Shown piece after piece: positions 1 to 5,223 of a stretch of 6,938 nt of DNA (positions within the stretch are counted from its first letter, which is position 1; each line of letters begins with the position of its first letter). Origin of the DNA: CAZNVB01 sp964651495. Lineage in GTDB: Bacteria; Acidobacteriota; Aminicenantia; Aminicenantales; UBA8522. The notes under the pieces are model-generated. The model ran no database searches. It had not been told where the DNA came from and saw only the letters and a program-made list of their open reading frames with translations. A program made the position numbers and the translations under genes. The stretch spans positions 1-6,938 of the forward strand of contig CAZYWP010000143.1 in NCBI GenBank assembly GCA_964651495.1. Reading direction: 5' to 3'.

Positions 1-1058
1 GGCGCTTCCTCGAGGTATGGCCCCGGCGGATGCCAATGACGAACATACACCGCAAAGCGCGGTTCCTCCATGATCCCGGTGTTGCGTCCCTTGAGCCACT
101 GGTCAAACCAACGGACCGCTTCGCGGCGCCACTCCATCCCTGGCTTTGGGTAGGGCTCGTTGGGAAAGGTGTGGTTCCAGGGACCGATGATCGCCTTGAC
201 AGGGGCTTTCAGATGCTGCAGCATCCTGGGGAGGCTGTCGCGGTAGCCGTCGTACCACCCCCCGATCAGGAAGGTGGGGATCCGGATCGAGTCGTATCGT
301 GTCTTAGGGGATGTGCGGTCCCAGAAGGGCCCGTCCCGTTGCTGACACTTGTAGGTGAGCATCCAGGGCGGCGTGTCGAAGCGCTCGGCGAAGTAGCGCT
401 CATTGATAAGGTAATCAGGCGCCCCGGGCATCGCGTTCGCCAGGTCTTGGCTCATTTCCCAGGAGTCGATATGCATCATCCCGTCCATGAAGTGCACGTC
501 GTCCTGGTAGAGGTCGTCGGTTGCATCCAGGGCAATGATGGCCTTGAGGGCGGGCGGGTTCCGCATAGCCATGTGGATGGAGTTGAAGCCACCCCAGGAA
601 ATCCCGAACATCCCGACGTTGCCGTTCGAGAACGGTTGCCGGGCGAGCCAGGCGATGACCTGTTCGCCGTCCTGCTGCTCGACCTCGCTGTACTCATAAG
701 GAATCAGCGTGCCCTCGCTATTGCCGGTGCCCCGGATATCGACGCGCGCAACCACATAGCCGCGGCGAACGAACCAGGCATAGAGGGGGTAGCGCAGGCC
801 GCGTGCCTCGGTCTTCCGGTAGGGGAGGTATTCAAAAAGGACTGGGAATCGCCCGCTGTCGCCAGGTCCCTTCGGCCGCCAGAGATCAACCGCCAGGCGC
901 ACGCCGTCGGGCAGCGGAATCCAGGCCTTTTGGAGCGCTACATCGAAGGTTGGGGCAGAAGGTTCACCAGGCACATGGCGCGCCTGCGCTGTGTCCGAAA
1001 GGGCGGCGAGGGCACACACGAGGAAGAGTGCCAGGGATGCTTTAAGCCGGAACATCAT
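1..1058 (-). CDS. Secreted CocE/NonD-type (peptidase S15) alpha/beta hydrolase, C-terminus cut by window edge
   Basis: Reading leftward from ATG at 1058-1056, 352 codons stay open to the window edge. An N-terminal signal peptide (residues 1-26, basic MMFRLK, then a hydrophobic core, ending AQA) points to export. The catalytic domain shows the S15/CocE triad: nucleophile Ser154 in GISWGG, Asp270 in GGWYDGY and His296 in GPWNH. Tyr80 in LPYRK lies where this family places its oxyanion-hole tyrosine, and DIRGTGNSEG (107-116) is a family signature. Known members hydrolyse acyl or peptide bonds (X-Pro dipeptidyl peptidases, cocaine esterase, glutaryl acylases); the substrate here cannot be told. 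Family proteins usually have 550-650 residues with a C-terminal jelly-roll, which lies outside the window. A second ATG follows immediately (1055-1053). No Shine-Dalgarno precedes either ATG, which fits the leaderless promoter described separately. Class is secure; exact activity is not. Confidence 0.93.
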   Translation of the reverse strand, partial: MMFRLKASLALFLVCALAALSDTAQARHVPGEPSAPTFDVALQKAWIPLPDGVRLAVDLWRPKGPGDSGRFPVLFEYLPYRKTEARGLRYPLYAWFVRRGYVVARVDIRGTGNSEGTLIPYEYSEVEQQDGEQVIAWLARQPFSNGNVGMFGISWGGFNSIHMAMRNPPALKAIIALDATDDLYQDDVHFMDGMMHIDSWEMSQDLANAMPGAPDYLINERYFAERFDTPPWMLTYKCQQRDGPFWDRTSPKTRYDSIRIPTFLIGGWYDGYRDSLPRMLQHLKAPVKAIIGPWNHTFPNEPYPKPGMEWRREAVRWFDQWLKGRNTGIMEEPRFAVYVRHWHPPGPYLEEA

Positions 1059-1063
1059 GAGGG

Positions 1064-1093
1064 AGTATAGAGAATGGCCAAAAAAGATGTCAA
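1064..1093 (-). promoter_or_regulatory. Sigma70-type promoter of the S15 hydrolase, predicted leaderless
   Basis: On the minus strand TTGACA (1093-1088, perfect -35) is followed by an 18-bp spacer and TATACT (1069-1064, -10, 5 of 6 matches). Only five bases separate the -10 box from the ATG at 1058. The usual start point seven bases beyond the -10 would fall at about 1057, inside the tandem ATG ATG. The transcript should therefore be leaderless or nearly so, which agrees with the absence of a Shine-Dalgarno. Confidence 0.6.
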
Positions 1094-1109
1094 GACGATG
1101 AAGGAGGGC

Positions 1110-1138
1110 TTGAATTATATAGTCATTTAGACTATATT
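1110..1138 (+). promoter_or_regulatory. Promoter with embedded palindromic operator for the toxin-antitoxin operon
   Basis: TTGAAT (1110-1115) and TATATT (1133-1138) are spaced by exactly 17 bp. A perfect inverted repeat, ATATAGTC (1117-1124), five-base spacer, GACTATAT (1130-1137), fills the spacer and overlaps the -10 box. Phd/YefM-family antitoxins typically bind such palindromes with the toxin as co-repressor and shut off their own promoter, so this is the likely autoregulatory operator. The predicted start is near 1145, leaving a leader of about 9 nt that holds GGAG (1145-1148). Confidence 0.65.
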
Positions 1139-1153
1139 AAAAACGGAGCATAA

Positions 1154-1429
1154 ATGAAAAGCGTATTCACCATCACAGAAGCCAAAGCGAGATTGTCCGA
1201 GCTCATCAGTCGTCTGATTTATCGAAAGGAAAAAATCGTGTTGACCAAGAAAGGGAAGGAAGTCGCGGTCATCATGCCTTTCGAGGAATATCAGGAATTG
1301 GATAAAAAGGGCGGAGGGTTGATTAAAGCCTGCAGCGTATTGGCCGGATTGGACCGGGAAATCGATGAAATGAGCGCGGTTATTTATGAGGAAAGGAATA
1401 AAGAGAAGTGCCGTGAGGTGGCTCTCTGA
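1154..1429 (+). CDS. Type II antitoxin, Phd/YefM family
   Basis: A 91-residue protein with the compact Phd/YefM N-terminal domain. The opening FTITEAKARLSELISRL (5-21) and the strand-forming IVLTKKGKEVAVIMPFEEY (28-46) are the usual DNA-binding and dimerisation half. Residues ~55-91 are charged and helical, as expected for the tail that wraps and neutralises the toxin. The start is supported by GGAG five bases upstream. Its TGA overlaps the toxin ATG by one base (TGATG), so the two are translationally coupled. The gene is visibly richer in A+T than the flanking hydrolase and oxidoreductase genes, fitting acquisition by transfer. It probably represses its own promoter through the palindrome at 1117-1137. 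Confidence 0.88.
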   Translation: MKSVFTITEAKARLSELISRLIYRKEKIVLTKKGKEVAVIMPFEEYQELDKKGGGLIKACSVLAGLDREIDEMSAVIYEERNKEKCREVAL

Positions 1430-1839
1430 TGTATCTCTTTGACACGGACGTTCTGAGCAACGTCGTCAAGAGCAAGCCGTCTCCACTGCTTCTGGAAAAA
1501 CTCGCCAAACTGCCCCAGGATTTACAGTACACGACCGCGATCAACGTCGGCGAGATTTATTATGGCGCTTTGAGGATAGCCCAAGGGGACCGAATTTTGA
1601 GGGCTTTCAAGGAGAATGTCTTTTCCCAGATCACGATTCTGGCGTTCGATGAAGAGAGCGGCAAGATTTATGGAAAAATCAAGGCTCGAATGGAGAAGCA
1701 GGGGCGCAGTGAAAGCGAGCCCGACCTGCGGATCGCGTCGATCGCCATTCAGCACAAGCTCACGATTATTACCGGCAACATAAAGCACTTCGAGAATATC
1801 CCGGGAGTTGCCGTCGAAAATTGGATAAAGACATCTTAA
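1429..1839 (+). CDS. Type II toxin, PIN-domain ribonuclease (VapC-like)
   Basis: A 136-residue protein, full length for the VapC/PIN family. The acidic active-site residues are present in order: Asp5 in LFDTDVLS, Glu42 in INVGEIYYG and Asp99 in PDLRIASIAI. Asn117 in TGNIKHF stands where many PIN toxins have Asp or Asn before the conserved HF. Such enzymes are Mg2+-dependent RNases that cleave tRNA or rRNA and stop growth when freed from the antitoxin; the target cannot be read from sequence. No independent ribosome site is needed because the ATG overlaps the antitoxin stop. The gene ends nine bases from the convergent barrel gene, with no hairpin terminator between them. All catalytic positions are intact, so it should be active. 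Confidence 0.9.
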   Translation: MYLFDTDVLSNVVKSKPSPLLLEKLAKLPQDLQYTTAINVGEIYYGALRIAQGDRILRAFKENVFSQITILAFDEESGKIYGKIKARMEKQGRSESEPDLRIASIAIQHKLTIITGNIKHFENIPGVAVENWIKTS

Positions 1840-1848
1840 TAGCGCCCC

Positions 1849-2535
1849 TTAGTTTCCGGCACTGTGGCGGGAATTTCCTCCGAACAGCCTTAACCTGATA
1901 CCGCCGACCAAGACCAGGGCCCTGGTTTTGATGGTCGGATAGCTCGAAAGCATATCCGTGCCCCGGCTGAGGTTGATGAGTCCGGTGTGGCAGCGAAACT
2001 CGAAAAAAGCCGCCCATTTTTCCCTGGCGAGCTCAGCTCCCGCGCCGGTGACGGTCCCGAAATCGAAGCGTCTGGTGTCGTTCAACAGGTCGAATTGGAC
2101 AGGGCTCGTCACCTTGTGGCCAAGGATCAGGGAAACTTCGTACCCAACCAGGACATAGGGCGAAAGTCGCGCAAAAGGTTTGAATTTTATCAATCCGGAA
2201 TGGCTGAGCGTGTCAAGCCGGTATGGCCAGGAGTGGGTAAGGTGATCCCAGTAATACCAATCAACCTTCGATCCTTTCTGGATGAAATCGATTGACATGA
2301 CGAAGACGATCAGGCTATGAGGAACGCTGAGCTCGACGCCGATTCCCGCAGCCGGTCCGAATCGGCTGGCCTGAGCATAACTGACCTCGGTGATCGTGCC
2401 GAATTGCGGAGGCCCGGAATACTCGGCCCGCGTTGCGCCGCCGCAAAACCTCAAGTCAAGCCGGGCTTTTTCGGCGGAAGCTGTCGAAACAATTAAAAGG
2501 ACATAAAACGCCGATAACGATTTCTTAATGGTCAC
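1849..2535 (-). CDS. Predicted outer-membrane beta-barrel protein, function unknown
   Basis: A 228-residue protein starting at GTG (2535-2533). Residues 1-21 form a signal peptide (MTIKKS, hydrophobic FYVLLIV, cleavage after ASA). The mature part is a run of alternating polar/hydrophobic segments with many Tyr, Phe and Gly, for example SPYVLVGYEVSLILG (~125-139), FGTVTGAGAELA and KWAAFFEFRCH. It ends with a strand ALVLVGGIRLRLF close to the C-terminus. This is the pattern of small 8-10-strand barrels of the OmpW/PorT-like kind; I cannot assign a subfamily or a function. No ATG alternative gives a signal peptide, and the weak AAAAGGG lies too close for an ideal ribosome site, so translation may depend on the leader structures upstream (2543-2632). 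It converges on the toxin gene. Confidence 0.72.
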   Translation of the reverse strand: MTIKKSLSAFYVLLIVSTASAEKARLDLRFCGGATRAEYSGPPQFGTITEVSYAQASRFGPAAGIGVELSVPHSLIVFVMSIDFIQKGSKVDWYYWDHLTHSWPYRLDTLSHSGLIKFKPFARLSPYVLVGYEVSLILGHKVTSPVQFDLLNDTRRFDFGTVTGAGAELAREKWAAFFEFRCHTGLINLSRGTDMLSSYPTIKTRALVLVGGIRLRLFGGNSRHSAGN

Positions 2536-2542
2536 ACCCTTT

Positions 2543-2569
2543 TAACCGGTCTTTGCCGAAGACCGGTTA
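2543..2569 (-). promoter_or_regulatory. Perfect hairpin in the leader of the barrel gene
   Basis: TAACCGGTCTT (2543-2553) and AAGACCGGTTA (2559-2569) pair perfectly (11 bp) around a five-base loop. The base of the stem is 7 nt before the GTG start of the barrel gene, within the normal ribosome footprint. The outermost three bases of the 5' arm on the minus strand are the TAA of the small leader ORF. There is no T-run after the stem on either strand, so it is not an intrinsic terminator. It could be a translational control hairpin or a dyad binding site. Confidence 0.6.
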
Positions 2570-2632
2570 CCGATTAGCTGATAAGAAATTCGTTTTCGGC
2601 TGAGCTGACCAGGTGAGCCCCTTCGCACCCAT
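2567..2632 (-). CDS. Possible 21-codon leader peptide upstream of the barrel gene
   Basis: ATG at 2632-2630, stop TAA at 2569-2567. The peptide begins MGAKGLTWSAQPK and ends NFLSANR; I do not recognise it. AAGGAG (2641-2636) lies three bases before the ATG, close spacing but a full match to the anti-Shine-Dalgarno, and stronger than the site of the main gene. It lies inside the predicted transcript from the promoter at 2657-2686. Its stop codon is part of the hairpin stem at 2543-2569, and its frame differs from that of the barrel gene. It may be a regulatory uORF. The alternative is a chance ORF, since no homology can be tested here. Confidence 0.33.
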   Translation of the reverse strand: MGAKGLTWSAQPKTNFLSANR

Positions 2633-2656
2633 ATGCTCCTTCAACTATCGGTAGGA

Positions 2657-2686
2657 AGTATAAATGACGACTCAAGAAGAAGTCAA
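2657..2686 (-). promoter_or_regulatory. Sigma70-type promoter for the barrel gene
   Basis: On the minus strand TTGACT (2686-2681) and TATACT (2662-2657), each 5 of 6 matches to consensus, are spaced by 18 bp, the same geometry as the hydrolase promoter. A start near 2650 would give a leader of about 115 nt containing the 21-codon ORF and the hairpin. The -35 lies between two TCAAG direct repeats on the plus strand (2672-2676 and 2683-2687), possibly a regulator site, although these are short. Confidence 0.55.
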
Positions 2687-2783
2687 GGACGGCTGGAGAG
2701 CGGGGGGGATACGTCCCTGAGGCCATTCGGGATGCCAGGGAGCAGGAAATCGCCCAGACCTCTGCTCTTGGTTAAGGAGAAAA
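2687..2783 (-). other. Unassigned stretch between transposase remnant and barrel promoter
   Basis: No reading frame, repeat pair or RNA structure here is convincing. It may be the 3' non-coding end of the insertion sequence whose transposase tail lies just upstream. A short quasi-palindrome GGGATACGTCCC (2706-2717) is present. Together with the transposase remnant, leader ORF, hairpin and promoter, this accounts for the 404-bp gap between the barrel gene and the oxidoreductase gene. Confidence 0.3.
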
Positions 2784-2939
2784 TCACGAAAAATACTTGG
2801 CCGGAGTCTTGGTGGCGATCAGAAGCTCCTGATAGGCGATATAGGGCGGGGGAGGTCTCTCCGCCACAAATGTCAACTTGAGGTGACTGATGATCCTGTC
2901 GACCACCCCACACTCGGTGAGGAAGGCGATGATGCGCGT
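2784..2939 (-). pseudogene. C-terminal remnant of a transposase (IS91/Y2-like)
   Basis: A 51-codon open stretch with no start codon of its own ends at TGA (2786-2784). It reads TRIIAFLTECGVVDRIISHL, then KLTFVAERPPPPYIAYQELL, and ends AKYFS. From memory this closely resembles the tail of IS91-type transposases: a short helix of the form (V/I)I(D/E)(R/K)I(L/I)xHL after the zinc-ribbon region, followed by a proline-rich end. The catalytic Y2 domain and the cysteine cluster are absent, so it is a fossil. It begins in the codon directly after the oxidoreductase TAA and in the same frame. The family call rests on recognised pattern and is the main uncertainty; that it is protein-derived rather than random is well supported by its composition. 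Confidence 0.6.
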
Positions 2940-4196
2940 TTATAGCAGAGGGGTCTGACCGGGGATGGCCACGGGGTCCACGGGATTCGGCCCGAGCGCG
3001 TAACTCTTCGGCGTGAGATCGAGCTGCGAGCTTGACATCACCCAATCCCAGCTGATCGCTCGCCCCGTATAGGCACTCATCCGTCCCATGATGGCGCACA
3101 ACGTGCTCTCGGCGATCCGGCGGCCTTCGTTGAGCGGCTTGCCCGCTCGGATGCAGGCGATGAGGTCGGCCTGCTCCTGGACATAGGGGTCCGGCTCGTC
3201 GCCCTCCCATTTCCACGGGTTCTGACCGTTGATCTCGCCATAGCCGAAGGCCGTCCCCTTGGTGCCAACGAGCTTTTCCTCGATCCGCTCCGCGGCGCCC
3301 TTGGTCTGGCGGCACATGCTCAGGACGCGCACCCCTCCCGGATACTCGAATTCGACGGCGAAATGGTCGTAAATGTTGCCGAATTCCGGAGCCGTCCGGG
3401 CCTGGCGGCCGCCCATGGCCATCGCCTTCTCCGGCAGCGCGCGGAAGGCCCAGTTGATGACGTCGATGTTGTGGACGTGCTGCTCGACGATGTGGTCGCC
3501 CGAAAGCCAGGTGAAGTAGAGCCAGTTCCGGCACTGCCATTCCATCTCCGACATGCCCGTCTCTCTCATCTTCACCCAGAGGTCGGCCTGGTTCCAGTAG
3601 CACTGGCCGCCGACGAGCTCGCCGATCGCGCCCTCATGGATGCGTTTCATCAGTTCGAGGTAGCGGGCTTGATGGCGGCGCTGCGTGCCGGCGACGATGG
3701 CCAGCCCCTTCTGCGTCGCCTGGTCGGATGAGGCGATGACCGAGCGGACGCCGACCGGGTCCACCGCCACGGGCTTTTCCATGAACACGTTTTTCCCGGC
3801 CTCGACGGCGGCCTTGAGCTGCATCGGCCGGAAGCCGGGCGGGGAAGCCATGACGACCAGGTTGATTTCCGGGACCGCCGCCAGCTTCTTGTAGCCGTCG
3901 AAACCGGTGAACATCCGCTCCGGCGTCACCTTGACCTGGCCGGCAAACTTCTCCCGGATTTTCTGGAGCGAGGAGTCGATCCGGTCCTGAAAGAGGTCGT
4001 ACATGGCAACGATCTCGACGCCGGAGGCGGCCTCCAGACAGTTGATGGCCGCGCCCGTTCCCCGCCCGCCGCAGCCGACGACCCCGATCCGGATCGTGTC
4101 CGAGCCGGCCGCGTAGGCGCCCGGAATCCGCGGCAGCGCCGCCGCCAGCGAGACCGCCGCCGAGGTTTTCATGAATTCTCGTCGCGTGATACCCAT
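2940..4196 (-). CDS. Tat-exported Gfo/Idh/MocA family oxidoreductase
   Basis: A 418-residue NAD(P)-dependent sugar oxidoreductase. The signal TRREFMK (4-10) followed by a hydrophobic stretch and AYA is a Tat motif, so the folded, cofactor-loaded enzyme is probably exported. The Rossmann domain shows IGVVGCGGRGTGAA (37-50), EKP with catalytic-type Lys141 (140-142), and the C-terminal domain has GDHIVEQHVHNIDVINW (233-249), typical of the family. The substrate is likely a sugar, inositol or glycoside but cannot be named. ATG at 4196-4194 is chosen because AAGGAG sits six bases upstream and the Tat motif starts there; an in-frame longer version to 4421 would run through the upstream gene and is rejected. 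It follows the TIM-barrel gene by 40 bp, so they are probably cotranscribed. The C-terminus (AIPGQTPLL) looks natural although a transposase remnant abuts the stop. Confidence 0.92.
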   Translation of the reverse strand: MGITRREFMKTSAAVSLAAALPRIPGAYAAGSDTIRIGVVGCGGRGTGAAINCLEAASGVEIVAMYDLFQDRIDSSLQKIREKFAGQVKVTPERMFTGFDGYKKLAAVPEINLVVMASPPGFRPMQLKAAVEAGKNVFMEKPVAVDPVGVRSVIASSDQATQKGLAIVAGTQRRHQARYLELMKRIHEGAIGELVGGQCYWNQADLWVKMRETGMSEMEWQCRNWLYFTWLSGDHIVEQHVHNIDVINWAFRALPEKAMAMGGRQARTAPEFGNIYDHFAVEFEYPGGVRVLSMCRQTKGAAERIEEKLVGTKGTAFGYGEINGQNPWKWEGDEPDPYVQEQADLIACIRAGKPLNEGRRIAESTLCAIMGRMSAYTGRAISWDWVMSSSQLDLTPKSYALGPNPVDPVAIPGQTPLL

Positions 4197-4236
4197 TTTT
4201 TTCTCCTTATTCAAAGAACCCAAGTCCCGAGCCATC

Positions 4237-5157
4237 TTAGAACGCATCGCAGGCGCGGTAGGCCTCGATAACGGCCCGCTCGCCCTCTTTGTCCTTGAGG
4301 CTGTGCCCGTGCTCCATGCACAGAACACCCTGATATCCCTTCGCATGCAGGTGCTTAAAAATGTTTTTATAGTTGATTTCGCCGGTGGTCGGCTCCTTCC
4401 GGCCGGGATTGTCGCCCACATGGAAGGCGGCGATCTCCTCCCACGCCATATCGATGTTGGGGATCAGGTTGCCCTCGGTAATCTGCTGGTGGTAGATGTC
4501 GTTCAGGATTTTGCACGAAGGGCTGTTCATGGCCCGACAAATGGCGTAAGCCTGCGGAATCCGGGTGAGGAACAATCCCGGGTGGTCCCTGGGGTTGAGC
4601 GGCTCGAGCACGAGGATGAGTCCCGCCGGCTCGCACACCTCCAGGCAAGCCCTCAAGTTGTCGATGACGTTGGCCGTCTGGTATTCCCAGGCCAGGCTCT
4701 CGTCGTAGCGCCCCGGGACGACGAGGGCCCATTTCGTGTTGACGCGCTTGGATGTCTCCACCCCCTGCTTCATTCGATCGAGAAGCATGGCGCGCGTCTC
4801 TTTGTCCCTGGTGACAAAGCTTTTGACCTTGAAATCGGCGTAGAGGACGAACGGCCCCAGGGTCATACCGTGCTTGCCGAGTTCGCGGGCGATGAGTTCC
4901 TGCTCGGCCGGCGGACGTCCCATGATGCCGTTGTCGAACATGGCCGTAAACCCCTCGTCCGCTGCGAATTGGACCTGGGCGGCGAGGTCGGCCCCGGCGT
5001 GATTCTTGAACTGGCCGAAGCTCGGCGCGTACTTCAATTTAAACCGGCTTTTCCCGGGAGCCGGGCTTGACTGCCGGGCGGCCCCAAATCCTCTTACTCC
5101 CGCGAGCGAGGCGGCGGCCGCTCCCAGCGCTCCGGTCAGCAATTCCCTCCGCTTCAT
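4237..5157 (-). CDS. Tat-exported TIM-barrel sugar isomerase/epimerase, hydroxypyruvate isomerase-like
   Basis: A 306-residue protein of the AP-endonuclease-2/xylose-isomerase-like TIM-barrel superfamily. The N-terminus KRRELLTGALGAAAASLAG is a Tat-type signal. Hydroxypyruvate-isomerase signatures are clear: VLEPLNPRDHPG (183-194), ILNDIYHQQITEG (217-229), GDNPGRKEPTTGEINY (248-263) and GYQGVLCMEHG (274-284). Predicted metal ligands are Glu185, Asp220, His246 and Glu282. His246 replaces the Gln I expect at this site in hydroxypyruvate isomerases and matches ketohexose 3-epimerases, so the reaction may be epimerisation rather than hydroxypyruvate to tartronate semialdehyde. The start ATG (5157-5155) has GGAGG six bases upstream. 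It lies 66 bp after the peptidase gene and 40 bp before the oxidoreductase, suggesting joint work on a sugar in the envelope. Confidence 0.88.
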   Translation of the reverse strand: MKRRELLTGALGAAAASLAGVRGFGAARQSSPAPGKSRFKLKYAPSFGQFKNHAGADLAAQVQFAADEGFTAMFDNGIMGRPPAEQELIARELGKHGMTLGPFVLYADFKVKSFVTRDKETRAMLLDRMKQGVETSKRVNTKWALVVPGRYDESLAWEYQTANVIDNLRACLEVCEPAGLILVLEPLNPRDHPGLFLTRIPQAYAICRAMNSPSCKILNDIYHQQITEGNLIPNIDMAWEEIAAFHVGDNPGRKEPTTGEINYKNIFKHLHAKGYQGVLCMEHGHSLKDKEGERAVIEAYRACDAF

Positions 5158-5188
5158 CTTTAACCTCCGTCTTTGAGATACATTAACC

Positions 5189-5215
5189 TTTATAGCAATG
5201 GCGGCGGAAAATCAA
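5189..5215 (-). promoter_or_regulatory. Weak candidate promoter before the isomerase gene
   Basis: On the minus strand TATAAA (5194-5189) is preceded by TTGATT (5215-5210), but the spacer is only 15 bp, shorter than the usual 16-18. It lies in the 66-bp gap after the peptidase stop, about 30 bases before the isomerase start. It may let the isomerase-oxidoreductase pair be expressed apart from the peptidase; otherwise the three genes form one operon. Confidence 0.28.
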
Positions 5216-5223
5216 CCTGAAAC

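Noticed and set aside
30..1070. A 346-codon open frame on the plus strand
   Set aside because: It is antisense to the S15 hydrolase, whose frame has a signal peptide and full catalytic triad; the plus-strand product is low-complexity and matches no family.
2543..2569. Hairpin as a rho-independent terminator
   Set aside because: Neither strand has a T-run after the stem; on the minus strand it is followed by AAAAGGG.
2706..2717. Quasi-palindrome GGGATACGTCCC as an insertion-sequence end or REP unit
   Set aside because: A single short copy, with no partner repeat or flanking duplication in the window.
2633..2881. An 82-codon plus-strand frame in the gap before the barrel gene
   Set aside because: It is antisense to the transposase remnant and the barrel promoter, has no convincing ribosome site, and its product is not recognisable.
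2683..3603. A 306-codon minus-strand frame overlapping the oxidoreductase and the transposase remnant
   Set aside because: Out of frame with both; its Arg/Gly/Pro-rich product is typical of a shifted frame of a GC-rich gene.
4197..4421. In-frame N-terminal extension of the oxidoreductase to an ATG at 4421
   Set aside because: It would overlap most of the C-terminal end of the isomerase gene, and the ATG at 4196 has both an AAGGAG and the Tat motif.
4171..5070. A 299-codon open frame on the plus strand
   Set aside because: Antisense shadow of the TIM-barrel gene, a consequence of high GC and codon bias; no recognisable domains.
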